A DNA stretch of 64,000 nt from Candidatus Saccharimonadota bacterium (GTDB taxonomy: Bacteria; Patescibacteriota; Saccharimonadia; Saccharimonadales; Saccharimonadaceae): assembly GCA_017512095.1 (NCBI GenBank), contig JAFWHC010000001.1, positions 1-64,000 on the forward strand, in the 5' to 3' direction. The notes under the pieces are model-generated. The model was not told the origin of the DNA. It searched no databases and saw only the letters and a program-made list of their open reading frames with translations. Position numbers and translations under genes: made by a program. Positions within the stretch are counted from its first letter, which is position 1. Each line of letters opens with the position of its first letter. Below, one piece after another: positions 8,031 to 16,583 of the stretch.

Positions 8031-8330
8031 TTGTCAAATTCTGTGGAAAAACACGTGGAAAACTAAGCGGATTAGCTGCGAACTTGCTGGGCATAAGTTT
8101 GTGGGAAAACGACTTTTGGCTTGTTCGGGTTGTTCGGTTTGGTGGAAAATTGTTCGGTTTTGCGAGTTTGTGTTCGGTTTTCGGGAAAAGTGTTCGGAAA
8201 ATAGTGGAAAAGCCTATAAGATTAGAATAGTTGATAAAACGGTGATTTCCACAATATCCACATAGCCTATAACTACAACTACTAAATAAATTAATAAAGA
8301 AGGATTAAATTAAAAAGAAAGGACTAAAGC
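8031..8330. other. oriC: probable chromosomal replication origin oriC (dnaA-dnaN spacer)
   Basis: The 300-bp spacer has no convincing gene. DnaA-box-like nonamers include TGTGGAAAA at 8042-8050, CGTGGAAAA at 8054-8062, GGTGGAAAA at 8141-8149, AGTGGAAAA at 8213-8221, and ATTTCCACA and ATATCCACA at 8245-8262. A run of TGTTCGG heptamers lies between 8122 and 8197. The right end (8270-8320) is A/T-rich and suits an unwinding element. Position between dnaA and dnaN agrees with the origin location in many bacteria. Confidence 0.75.
8122..8197 (+). repeat. TGTTCGG heptamer array, 20-bp period
   Basis: TGTTCGG occurs at 8131, 8151, 8171 and 8191, exactly 20 bp apart, plus one copy at 8122. The copies lie on one strand, interleaved with DnaA-box-like nonamers. 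The spacing is about two helical turns, so all copies face the same side of the DNA. Confidence 0.85.
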
Positions 8331-9437
8331 ATGGAGATTGAAGTCGAATCAAATAAACTAGCTAAGGCACTCAATGTTGTTAGCAGAACGGCATCAGGAG
8401 GAAAAGCGACATTACCAATTCTTAATAATGTTTTAATAAGAGTTGATTCGGGAAAGGTTAGTCTCACTACCACCAATTTAGACATGGCGGTAGTAGATTA
8501 TTTGCCGGTGAGCGCGAGTAAAGATGGCGTAATAACCGTGCCAGCGAAACTACTAGCGGAATTTGTCGCTAATTTGCCTAAGGGAGAAACGGTGAAGATG
8601 TCGCTTGATGGAACGAAGGTGACGACGAAGGCGGGTAAATATGTTTCTACGCTTAATGGGGCGGTGGCAGACGATTTTCCGGAGTTACCGGAAATTGACG
8701 AAGTGAAGATGGTGGCGTTTAAGATGGGGGTGGACGAGTTTAAAGTGGGGGCGACACAAGTGATGGTGGCGGCATCGAACGATATGACCCGACCGGCGCT
8801 GACGGGTGTGTATTTTAATACGGACGGCGGATCGCTTTATATTGCGGCGACGGACGGGTATAGGCTTGCGGAACGGAAGTTTATTGAGAAAGTCGAGAGT
8901 GAAGTGAAGGCGATTGTGCCAACGTCTTCCCTTTCCGAGGTAATGAGGTCACTGAGCGACGAGATGGAAGAGATTGAAATTTTGTTTGATGAAACGCAGG
9001 TGAGGTTTAGGTTTGGAGAAATTGAGATTACATCAAAGCTGATTGATGGAAGTTTCCCGGATTATCGGCAGTTGATTCCGAAGATGAGCGAAGCGGAGAT
9101 GACGATGGATAAAGCGGAGCTCGTGAGGGTGACGAAGCTTGCGGCGTTGTTTGCTCGGGAAGTGGGCGGGTCGATTGTGTTGGAAGCGAAGACGGCGACG
9201 GGAACTTTTTCCGTGGCGTCGGTTGCGAATGAGTTTGGGGAAAACTCATCGGAGATTGATACAGAAGTCGTAAAGGATGAAAGGGTGACGCTTAACTCGA
9301 GGTTTTTGATTGATGCGCTGAATGCGACCGAGGAGGAGAAGGTGACGCTTGGGTTTTCTGGGAAGCTGAATCCGATTGTAGTGAGAAATGAAAAGAGCGA
9401 GAAGTATACGCATATTATTATGCCGTTGAAGTCGTAA
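8331..9437 (+). CDS. dnaN: DNA polymerase III sliding clamp (beta)
   Basis: 368 residues, the normal family length. Three clamp repeats can be followed: the opening MEIEVESNKLAKALNVVSR, the central DMTRPALTGVYF and TDGYRLAERKF (the hallmark T-D-G/S-Y-R-L motif) and the C-terminal HIIMPLKS, equivalent to the canonical MPMRL end. The clamp tethers polymerase III to DNA. The start has GAAAGGA upstream, and the stop overlaps the recF start by one base (TAATG), so dnaN and recF are co-transcribed. Confidence 0.96.
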   Translation: MEIEVESNKLAKALNVVSRTASGGKATLPILNNVLIRVDSGKVSLTTTNLDMAVVDYLPVSASKDGVITVPAKLLAEFVANLPKGETVKMSLDGTKVTTKAGKYVSTLNGAVADDFPELPEIDEVKMVAFKMGVDEFKVGATQVMVAASNDMTRPALTGVYFNTDGGSLYIAATDGYRLAERKFIEKVESEVKAIVPTSSLSEVMRSLSDEMEEIEILFDETQVRFRFGEIEITSKLIDGSFPDYRQLIPKMSEAEMTMDKAELVRVTKLAALFAREVGGSIVLEAKTATGTFSVASVANEFGENSSEIDTEVVKDERVTLNSRFLIDALNATEEEKVTLGFSGKLNPIVVRNEKSEKYTHIIMPLKS

Positions 9438-10453
9438 TGATTATTAAGAGTTGCAAAATAACGAATTTTAGGAGCCATGAGTTTTTTGAACTAAAGTGTT
9501 GGAAAGAGACGACGATGATTTCTGGGGAGAATGGGAGCGGAAAAACGTCGATTCTTGAGGCGATTTATGAAGCGATGCGCGGGAAGAGTTTTAGGGCGGT
9601 GGACAAAGAGATTATCAAAAGAGACGCGGATTTTTATAGGGTTGAGCTTGAGTATGTCGATGGGGAGAAAGTGGTGGTGGTATATGAGAAGGGCGGGAAA
9701 AAGACGTTTTTGGCGGGAGATAAGAAGACGGCGAGACTTGCGAAGAAATACCGATATCCGGTTGTTCTGTTTGAGCCGGACGATTTAAATCTTTTGTCTA
9801 GTTCCCCGTCGCACAAGCGAGAATATTTTGACCGGAGTTTTGGACAACTTGATGATAATTATAGTTCGCTTTTGTCGAGGTATAATAAAGCGCTCAAACA
9901 GAGAAATGAGTTACTTAAAAGCGAGTTTTTGTCGGGAGAGGCGGTGTTTTCTTGGAATGTGATGCTAGCGAGACTGGGGGTGAAAATTTGGAAGGTGAGA
10001 GAGGAGAAGATAGCGAAGATTGATGAGAGGCTGACTGAGGTTTATCGGTCGATTGCGGGAGACGAAGATACGGTGTTTTTGAGGCTTGTGAGAGATAGCG
10101 AAGCGATGGACGAAAGTGGGTACCTGAGGGAGCTGGAGCGGAATTTTGAGAAAGATAAGATTTTGGGGTATACAAGTTTTGGGGTGCATCGAGATAATTA
10201 TGAGTTTTTGTTTAATGGTGTTTTGGCGGACGGGTCGGCGAGTCGAGGAGAGGTGCGGTCGATTGTGGTGGCGCTGAAATTTATTGAGGCGGATATGATT
10301 TTGGCGGCAACCGGAAAAGCGCCGGTGGTGCTGCTTGATGATGTGTTTTCTGAGCTTGATGAGACAAGGCAGAAAGCGCTTGTTTATAACTTTAAGAAGA
10401 ATCAAGTGATTATTACGAGTGTGAATGCGGTGGAGGATATTGAGACGAGCTAG
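9437..10453 (+). CDS. recF: DNA replication and repair protein RecF
   Basis: 338 residues. Walker A is GENGSGKTSI near residue 31. The C-terminal ABC-type signature and Walker B are seen as GEVRSIVVALK and VVLLDDVFSELD (about 268-300). RecF loads RecA at gaps with RecO and RecR. The start codon shares one base with the dnaN stop. The last codons overlap the end of the convergent 10450-10866 gene by four bases. Confidence 0.93.
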   Translation: MIIKSCKITNFRSHEFFELKCWKETTMISGENGSGKTSILEAIYEAMRGKSFRAVDKEIIKRDADFYRVELEYVDGEKVVVVYEKGGKKTFLAGDKKTARLAKKYRYPVVLFEPDDLNLLSSSPSHKREYFDRSFGQLDDNYSSLLSRYNKALKQRNELLKSEFLSGEAVFSWNVMLARLGVKIWKVREEKIAKIDERLTEVYRSIAGDEDTVFLRLVRDSEAMDESGYLRELERNFEKDKILGYTSFGVHRDNYEFLFNGVLADGSASRGEVRSIVVALKFIEADMILAATGKAPVVLLDDVFSELDETRQKALVYNFKKNQVIITSVNAVEDIETS

Positions 10454-10866
10454 TCGGAAATTTGAGACTCCAGGATTCGGTATTGAGTTGGGTTGTAGGA
10501 AGAAAAGTCTCCTGATTCGAGACGAGCTCTAGCAGCCGAGAGACCAGCTTGGTCTCGATAGTAGATTTGGATGAAGAATCGGTTTGCCTCTATGTCAATA
10601 TTGTACGTAATATAATAATATGGCGAAGCGCTTTCTACGGGGAGAAGATCTGAGATAGGATAGCTTTTTAGGAAGGCATATTCATCATCGAGATCTTTAT
10701 CGAATTCCGAAGAGTCGGTGTCTATAAGAGAATCATTGGTGTCAGAAGGCGGAGTGGTAGTTGACTCCTTCGTTGTGGAAGATGAGATGAGAAAAAATGT
10801 GAGGGTAGCAAGAATAATGACGGCTAGACAGATAAGAAGTTTTTTGTTATTAAGAAGTTTATCCAT
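10450..10866 (-). CDS. hypothetical membrane-anchored partner protein (copy 1)
   Basis: 138 residues. One membrane helix (about 9-29) is followed by a Ser/Thr linker and a small extracytoplasmic domain with YYYITYNIDIE, QIYYRDQAGLSAARARL and YNPTQYRI. The pattern recurs in the 11693-12382 protein (YNISYSLDKD, LNAFSASARDAMIKRL, YDPLDYKI), so the two are paralogues. It starts 2 nt after the stop of the Cys/His amidase gene 10869-11663, as its paralogue follows the amidase gene 12383-13855. A function as lid, inhibitor or assembly partner of the amidase is inferred only. Confidence 0.7.
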   Translation of the reverse strand: MDKLLNNKKLLICLAVIILATLTFFLISSSTTKESTTTPPSDTNDSLIDTDSSEFDKDLDDEYAFLKSYPISDLLPVESASPYYYITYNIDIEANRFFIQIYYRDQAGLSAARARLESGDFSSYNPTQYRILESQISD

Positions 10867-10868
10867 GG

Positions 10869-11663
10869 TTAGTTTCCTGTATAACGAAAAACAGAGTATG
10901 GTATTGAACCGGAAGACATACGAGTTAGCTTATTGAGCTGAGGAGTCCAATTGGTGTAGGAGGCGGAGGCGATGTTGACTGAAAAAGTACTTCCGTTGCT
11001 TGAGACGGCGGATTTTGATCCTATATACATCATAATGTGTCCGCCGGTAGCACCAGCGGTGGCGCCTCTTGAGTAGGCGATGATGTCGCCAGGTTTTAGG
11101 CTAGTAATTGGGTATTCGTTGCCGTCGGTGGAGACTTTAGTCCATTTGGAGGAGCTTTCCATGTGTTGAATTTGACTATAAACGCCACTTTTGGGAAAAC
11201 TCGCGTCGAGTTGGGAATATCTAACAACTGCACCGATGAATTTTCCACAGTCTTGCAAAGTGTTTGCGCCGGAATTTTGGCGAATGATTTCGGCGAAGCT
11301 ATTAATGGTGTTTGAGCATGCTTGGTCTCTTCTGGGACCTGTCCACGCAATCATATTTCCGGAAGAATCTTTACATTGTCCATTGGTCGGCCAGGAAGAT
11401 TTAATGGCGATGTCAACTAAATAGTCAACGCCTTCGCCGGAAGGTGTGCCTGGGTCGACAACTTCCGTTTCGCCGCTGTCTGGTTCGCAGTCGGCTTCGG
11501 AGTCGCAGGGGACGGTGAAGATGATGTTGTTTTGGGCGTAGAATTTGCGTTCTTCTTTGGTGAGTTGACGAGCGGAGGCAGAGTTATTTATGAGAAATGC
11601 GAAGGTAATAAAAAGGAAAAGAGGGAGAATAGTGTGAGCTGAAATAGATTTGACCTTTAACAT
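10869..11663 (-). CDS. exported CHAP/NlpC-like amidase of the secretion cluster (copy 1)
   Basis: 264 residues. A signal peptide (about 1-31) ends near ASARQ and is followed by the motif LTKEERKFYAQNNIIF, also found in the paralogue at 12383-13855. The C-terminal domain (about 110-264) has the Cys in LQDCGKFIGAVV, LKPGDIIAYS and the His in GGHIMMYIG, the order expected for CHAP/NlpC-P60 cysteine peptidases that cut peptidoglycan. It lacks the N-terminal lysozyme-like domain of its paralogue. A TAAAAT on the minus strand (11672-11677) ends 8 nt before the ATG. A role in opening the wall for the type IV system is inferred from context. Confidence 0.8.
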   Translation of the reverse strand: MLKVKSISAHTILPLFLFITFAFLINNSASARQLTKEERKFYAQNNIIFTVPCDSEADCEPDSGETEVVDPGTPSGEGVDYLVDIAIKSSWPTNGQCKDSSGNMIAWTGPRRDQACSNTINSFAEIIRQNSGANTLQDCGKFIGAVVRYSQLDASFPKSGVYSQIQHMESSSKWTKVSTDGNEYPITSLKPGDIIAYSRGATAGATGGHIMMYIGSKSAVSSNGSTFSVNIASASYTNWTPQLNKLTRMSSGSIPYSVFRYTGN

Positions 11664-11692
11664 CTAAGTCTATTTTAGCATAAACTTAATTG

Positions 11693-12382
11693 CTATTCTA
11701 GAGTGTTGAGAGATTTAACTGTGGAGTGGTCAAGAGAGGGGAGGTCGGCGTAGGTGAAGAAAAGTTGGGGTTTAACTTTTGGTTCGCCGTTTTCTAATAC
11801 GAACCGATAGGTGTTGGTGGAGCCGTCGTAGAGGGTGTGGATGAGGGTCTGGACGGTTATATTTGAGTCGCCAAAAGAGTAAAGACTGCCTTTGGTGATG
11901 TTTGTGGGGTAGTTTTCGGCTTTAAGGTCGCTTAGAGTCGAGTTCGTGAAAGGATTGTAGTAATTTTCTAGGGTGATTTTGTAGTCGAGGGGGTCGTATT
12001 TTCCGAAGTCTTCTGACAAAAGGCGTTTAATCATGGCGTCGCGGGCGGAGGCGGAAAAGGCGTTTAAGGTGAGGCTGAGGCTGTAATTCCCTGCGTTGTC
12101 TTTGTCTAAGCTATAGGAGATGTTGTAAGAAGGGTCGGCGGAAGTGATGGGGAGATATTTGGTGATTTGGAAGGCGTCGGTTTCTTTAAGGGCTTTTTCG
12201 TCGGCGGCGACTGAATCTAGATATGGGCTTGAATTGTCGCCGGTAACCCCATCGTTAGATGAAGATGTTGTAAAAATTACAACAATAAGGATAATGATGA
12301 TAACGATTCCGCCGAGAAGGGCGAGGGCGAGAGGCTTGTGTTCATGAAAGAAAGTTTGAGTTTTTGAAGGAGTTGATTGCAT
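11693..12382 (-). CDS. hypothetical membrane-anchored partner protein (copy 2)
   Basis: 229 residues. A membrane helix (about 16-38) precedes an extracytoplasmic region. Residues 70-150 resemble the shorter paralogue at 10450-10866 (SADPSYNISY, SARDAMIKRLLSEDFGKYDPLDYKI). The extra C-terminal part (about 150-229) contains GDSNITVQTLIHTLYDG and a Tyr-rich strand. The gene abuts the amidase gene 12383-13855 directly (stop and start adjacent), which implies translational coupling. No known family is recognised. Confidence 0.72.
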   Translation of the reverse strand: MQSTPSKTQTFFHEHKPLALALLGGIVIIIILIVVIFTTSSSNDGVTGDNSSPYLDSVAADEKALKETDAFQITKYLPITSADPSYNISYSLDKDNAGNYSLSLTLNAFSASARDAMIKRLLSEDFGKYDPLDYKITLENYYNPFTNSTLSDLKAENYPTNITKGSLYSFGDSNITVQTLIHTLYDGSTNTYRFVLENGEPKVKPQLFFTYADLPSLDHSTVKSLNTLE

Positions 12383-13855
12383 TTAGAGCTCGCTTTCGGG
12401 GATGGTTTGGTCGGCGGGGATGTTAGTTTCTGGCGTAGCGGCGAGACGATAAACCGAGAGGGGGTAAGACGAGCCGTCGTAAGAAGAGGACATGCGGGTG
12501 AGGCGGTTTAAGGAAGGGGTCCAAGTTTGGTAGGAGGCGGAAGCAATGTTGACTGGGCAAGTGCCACCGGGGCAGGCGTTGCCTTTGACGGTTTGATTGC
12601 CGATCCAGATTTGGATATGACCAGCAGTAGCATCGCCGGCACCGGCGGAATAAGCAAGGACATCGCCAGGCTGAAGGCTGGACATGGGGAATTCTTGGCC
12701 GTCGGTTGAGACTTTGGTCCATTTTTGGCTGCTGTTCATATAAGCCATTTGGGAACGAACACCAACGCGTGGGAAGTCGGTGTCGATTTGACCGTAAATC
12801 ATGACGGCGCCGACGAACTTACCGCAGTCGCGGAGAGAGAGACCGCCGACGGCTTGTTGGGCAAGTTTGGCGATGGCGTTTAGAGTGTCAGAGCAGGCGC
12901 GGACACCGCCAGTGGCGCGAGATTTCCAAGCGACAGGGCCATAAAAGGCGTCGCAGTTCCCTTCGGCGTTTGGCCAGGACATTTGTTTGGCGATGTCGAC
13001 GATTTTATTGGCGCCGGCAGAGCCGCTTGTGATGCCGGAGCAAGTGATGCTGGAGATTGGGGTGACGGAGTCGGCGCCATCAACAGTGGAGGCGGTGAGA
13101 TCGCCAACTTCGGCGAGGGCGGATTTGGCGTATTTGAGGCGGTTCATGAAAGCGTCGTAAGCGGATTTGGTTTCGGTTGGTGAAAGGCTGGAGTAAGAAC
13201 TTGGGGCGTAGTTATTATAACAGCCAGCGCGGTCGTTTGTGGTGCAAAAGCTGGAGCGGGGAGTTTCAAAGCGTCGATACATGAAGAATGTGGCATCTTC
13301 GAGAGAGCTTGCGTTCATGTGCTCGACGGATGAGCCGGTGCCGCGGACTTCACGCTGGAGCTCGTCGAAGAGATAGCCAAGCTGAGCTTCCATGGAGATG
13401 ACAGGGAGACCATTGGTGTCGGCGAAGTTTTGAAGAGAGGTTTGGCGACCACCGGAGGTCCATTGGGCGATGCCGAAGCCGCGCTTGTTGAACTTTTCCC
13501 AATCCGTAAGACGCCAGGAAGTGTCATTAATAAGAGTGCCACCTTCGATTTTGTTGGGGACAACGCCGGATTCGGCGATGAGGTTGCCGACAATGGCGGC
13601 GGCGGAAGTTTTTGAATAGCCTTTTTGGATGAGGTAGTTGAGGGCGGTTTTGCTGTTGTCGCCAAGGTCGACGAGATCGCCGTTCAAACAGTCGGAAAGA
13701 AGCGAATCTTCATCGTCGATGAACATGATGTTGTTTTGGGCGTAGAATTTTAGGTCGGCTCGACTTAAAGCTCGAGAAGGGATGACGGTGATAGTGAGCG
13801 GGGCGACAAAAGAAAGGAGGAGAGTGAGAGCTAGGGAGATGTAGCGTTTGACCAT
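12383..13855 (-). CDS. exported bifunctional wall hydrolase (lysozyme-like + Cys/His amidase), VirB1-like
   Basis: 490 residues. A signal peptide (about 1-30) ends near SRALS and is followed by LKFYAQNNIMF, shared with the shorter paralogue. Residues about 75-190 match phage tail-type lysozyme (SAAAIVGNLIAESGV, GFGIAQWTSGGRQ; the Glu in AESG is the likely catalytic acid). The C-terminal domain (about 310-470) is CHAP/NlpC-like with Cys in LRDCGKFVGAVM and His in AGHIQIWIG. Two different wall-cutting domains in one exported protein beside VirB4, VirB6 and pilin genes suit the role of a type IV secretion wall hydrolase. Confidence 0.85.
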   Translation of the reverse strand: MVKRYISLALTLLLSFVAPLTITVIPSRALSRADLKFYAQNNIMFIDDEDSLLSDCLNGDLVDLGDNSKTALNYLIQKGYSKTSAAAIVGNLIAESGVVPNKIEGGTLINDTSWRLTDWEKFNKRGFGIAQWTSGGRQTSLQNFADTNGLPVISMEAQLGYLFDELQREVRGTGSSVEHMNASSLEDATFFMYRRFETPRSSFCTTNDRAGCYNNYAPSSYSSLSPTETKSAYDAFMNRLKYAKSALAEVGDLTASTVDGADSVTPISSITCSGITSGSAGANKIVDIAKQMSWPNAEGNCDAFYGPVAWKSRATGGVRACSDTLNAIAKLAQQAVGGLSLRDCGKFVGAVMIYGQIDTDFPRVGVRSQMAYMNSSQKWTKVSTDGQEFPMSSLQPGDVLAYSAGAGDATAGHIQIWIGNQTVKGNACPGGTCPVNIASASYQTWTPSLNRLTRMSSSYDGSSYPLSVYRLAATPETNIPADQTIPESEL

Positions 13856-13907
13856 ATTATATATATACTATTATATCAGAAACGCTTGGATTATAAAGCG
13901 GAAGCGA

Positions 13908-15731
13908 TTAGCGTTGGGCTGGTTGTTGGTTGGGGTTGGTGGTGATGAGGGACTCTTCAGTTTCACTGGCGATGATTTGGATGTGGACGTGGTTACTACC
14001 GGCGAAGAAGAGGCCTTGACCGACCGGGAAGTTAGCGAGGCGTTTCTTTTCTTCGTCGGTGAGTTTGAAGACGTCAGAGAGAACATCGACGGCGGAAGCG
14101 GACTGCTTGAGGAGGAGCTGCATGGAAGAGTTTGCCACGATGGCACGGCCCATTTTGGTGCTCATGAAATCTTCGACGTCTTGAGTGATGGTGGTGAGTC
14201 CGAGGTAGTATTTACGCGCGCGTTTGGCGAGGGAGAAGAGGAAATTGGCGGAATCTTCGAACTGCATGAGTTGCCAAGCCTCATCAACGATAAGAAGGCG
14301 GCGTTTTTGTTCGGCGCGAACGACATTCCAAATGTGGGAGAGGACGATATACATGGCAACGGGGCGAAGTTCGTCTTCGAGATCGCGGATGTTGAAGACG
14401 ACCATTTGGTTGTTGATGTCGACGTTGGATTGTTGGGAGAAGATACCGGCGAAGGTGCCAGTGGTGTATTTTCTTAATCTTTGAGCGAGTTGAGGGCCGG
14501 TGCCTTCCATGTGTAGTAAGGTGTCATAAAGATTAATGATGGTGGGTGGGGTGGATTGGTGAGTTAGAGGGTCGGAAGTGATGCCGGCGCGGGCGTAAGT
14601 GTCGATTAGGGCTTGGTCGAGGTCGGCTTCTTCGTTTGGCGTGAGCGGAGCGGCGGGTTGGCCGTTGACGGTGGCGCCGCCGAGCATGAGGCGGAAGAGA
14701 CCATGAAGAGTGACGAGATTCGCGCGGAGAGCGTCGTTGGCGTCTTCGGAGTCGACAACTTTGGGGAGGTCAAAAGGATTGACGCGGACGTCGGAGTTTA
14801 ATGAAAGGCGAATATAAGAGCCGCCAACGGCGTCGCAAAGTTTTTGATATTCGTTTTCTGGGTCGATGATGATAATTTCTGAGCCTATCATCATGGAACG
14901 TAAGGCTTCGAGTTTAACTGTGAAGGATTTACCAGCGCCGGATTTAGCAAAGACGACCATGTTGGCGTTTTCTAGAGAGAAACGATCGAAGATGACGAGG
15001 CCGTTGTTATGCATGTTGATGCCGTAAAGAATCCCCTTTTCTTGAGTGAGGTCGGCGGAAGTGAAAGGAAAGCTGGTTGAAATAGCGCCGGTGTTCATGT
15101 TGCGGCGAATTTGGAGTTGGTCGGTGCACTGTGGCATACAGGATTGCATACCTTGTTCTTGTTGGCTGCTGGCGACTTTAGAGAAAACCATTTGTTGGCC
15201 AAACATGGTTTCGATTTTTTGTTGGACAAAACGGAGTTCGTCGAGAGAGTCGGCCCAGAGGGTAACATAAAGTCCGAAGCGGAAGAAGCGTTCGGCGCCA
15301 ACTTGAAGCTGGTCGCGGAGTTCTTCGGCGTCGTTGATGGCGGCTTCAAGTTCTGGGTCGCGAACCCTTCCCTTTTCGGCGTTGACGTTCATGGAAGCTT
15401 CGAGTTGGGTGACTTTTTTGCGAAGGTTTTTCATGACGACGCCAGTGTCGACGGGGTAAATATACATCGAGATGTCGAGGACTTCGTCGATATTGATAAG
15501 TGGAGAAAGCCAACCGGTGTAGAGCGAGCGGGGATAACCGTATATATATAGTGTGCGACCGTATTTGGTGCCAAGGCGGAAATAGTCGGAGTTGATTTCT
15601 ATGCTTGATGGGGAGATGAGGTCGCGAAGAGTGGTGATGCCTTGTTCAAATGCCTGTTGAATTTGCTGGTCTTCGGACAACTGACTTTGGGCGGCAATTT
15701 GAGCTGCGGTTTTTTTGTTCTTTTTAGGCAT
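13908..15731 (-). CDS. VirB4/TraC-type secretion ATPase (motor half)
   Basis: 607 residues from MPKKNKKTAAQ, chosen because an AAAGGAA SD precedes it; a start 33 bases earlier has none. Walker A is KSGAGKSFTVK (about 260-272) and Walker B LLIVDEAWQL (about 480). GRTLYIYGYPRSLYTGWL and LWADSLDELRFVQQKIE are typical of the VirB4/TraC N-terminal fold, and the end (FSLAKRARKYYLGLTTITQDVEDF) is the usual RecA-like end. It energises pilus assembly and secretion at the inner face of the membrane. It overlaps the preceding gene, which appears to carry the remaining N-terminal VirB4 portion, by 8 bp. Confidence 0.9.
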   Translation of the reverse strand: MPKKNKKTAAQIAAQSQLSEDQQIQQAFEQGITTLRDLISPSSIEINSDYFRLGTKYGRTLYIYGYPRSLYTGWLSPLINIDEVLDISMYIYPVDTGVVMKNLRKKVTQLEASMNVNAEKGRVRDPELEAAINDAEELRDQLQVGAERFFRFGLYVTLWADSLDELRFVQQKIETMFGQQMVFSKVASSQQEQGMQSCMPQCTDQLQIRRNMNTGAISTSFPFTSADLTQEKGILYGINMHNNGLVIFDRFSLENANMVVFAKSGAGKSFTVKLEALRSMMIGSEIIIIDPENEYQKLCDAVGGSYIRLSLNSDVRVNPFDLPKVVDSEDANDALRANLVTLHGLFRLMLGGATVNGQPAAPLTPNEEADLDQALIDTYARAGITSDPLTHQSTPPTIINLYDTLLHMEGTGPQLAQRLRKYTTGTFAGIFSQQSNVDINNQMVVFNIRDLEDELRPVAMYIVLSHIWNVVRAEQKRRLLIVDEAWQLMQFEDSANFLFSLAKRARKYYLGLTTITQDVEDFMSTKMGRAIVANSSMQLLLKQSASAVDVLSDVFKLTDEEKKRLANFPVGQGLFFAGSNHVHIQIIASETEESLITTNPNQQPAQR

Positions 15732-16566
15732 TTGGCGTTCCTTTCTTGACGTAGGTTGTCGCAAGTTTAGTGAAATCGACTAACGGCTCACGGACGGCGG
15801 TGTCGGGGTTATTGAAATCGTAGAAGAGTTCAGCGAGCTGTTTGGTGTTTAAGCGGACAGAGCGGATGCCGATTTGGAAGAGGCCGCTAGTGACGGTTTC
15901 TACGCGGTTGTTAATTTCTGTGGCGGCTTTGTCGTAAGTTGCGCGGTCGATGCGGGTGACGGGTTGGACTTTGTTCTTTTGGAGAACGGAAAGTAGGTTT
16001 TTGGTCTCGTAGAGTTGTTTTTCGTATTCGGCGGAAGGATAGTACGGGACGATAATGAAGAAGGATTTGTCCATGATGTTGGCTTCTTGAGAAAGGACGT
16101 CGATGAAGTTGATGTAGTCATCCATGAGGATGCCGAGGAGCATGTTGTCGTTGTTCCTGCGGATGTCCATGAGGCGGGTGATGTAAGGGCCGATGTCGAC
16201 ACGCTGGGAGCGGATTAGAATTTGGGTGGTGAAGTTTAGGGAGTTTAAGAAGTTTTGGTAGGAATATTCGACACCTTCACGTTCGGTTTCGCTCATGAGA
16301 TCAAAGTTGATGGACTGGCAAGCGACAACGGCGCGGAAGGAGCCATCTTTCATGATGACCATGCCATCGCGCAGCTCGGAGACGAGGAGGGTGGTTTGGG
16401 TGGATTGAGGATGGTCGGGCGTAGCTTGAGTGGGGGCTTGCTGCATGGGGCTGGAGACAACTTGGTTGTTGACGATAGGAGCGCCGGAAATAGGGGCAGA
16501 GTTGGGCAGAGGCTGGCCGGGATAGACACCGGCGGCGCGGGATGCGTTTGGTTGTTGTGGATTCAT
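15724..16566 (-). CDS. TraC/VirB4 N-terminal-domain protein (separate polypeptide)
   Basis: 280 residues. A Pro/Gln-rich N-terminus (1-55) leads to LLVSELRDGMVIMKDGSFRAVVACQSINFDLMS and LNSLNFTTQILIRSQRVDI, the pattern of the N-terminal subdomain of VirB4/TraC ATPases. There is no Walker motif. The gene overlaps the ATPase gene by 8 bp, so VirB4 seems to be made as two proteins. No membrane helix is seen, so it probably sits at the cytoplasmic face with the ATPase. An alternative is a distinct adaptor protein with the same fold. Confidence 0.75.
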   Translation of the reverse strand: MNPQQPNASRAAGVYPGQPLPNSAPISGAPIVNNQVVSSPMQQAPTQATPDHPQSTQTTLLVSELRDGMVIMKDGSFRAVVACQSINFDLMSETEREGVEYSYQNFLNSLNFTTQILIRSQRVDIGPYITRLMDIRRNNDNMLLGILMDDYINFIDVLSQEANIMDKSFFIIVPYYPSAEYEKQLYETKNLLSVLQKNKVQPVTRIDRATYDKAATEINNRVETVTSGLFQIGIRSVRLNTKQLAELFYDFNNPDTAVREPLVDFTKLATTYVKKGTPNA

Positions 16567-16583
16567 TGGGTTATCTCTCCTGT

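Noticed and set aside
8023-8265. 80-residue open frame in the dnaA-dnaN spacer
   Set aside because: It overlaps the dnaA end, covers DnaA boxes and the phased repeat, has no SD and no protein-like composition.
13848-14477. 209-residue + strand frame
   Set aside because: Antisense to the VirB4 gene; acidic Gly/Val/Asp-rich composition typical of such shadows here.
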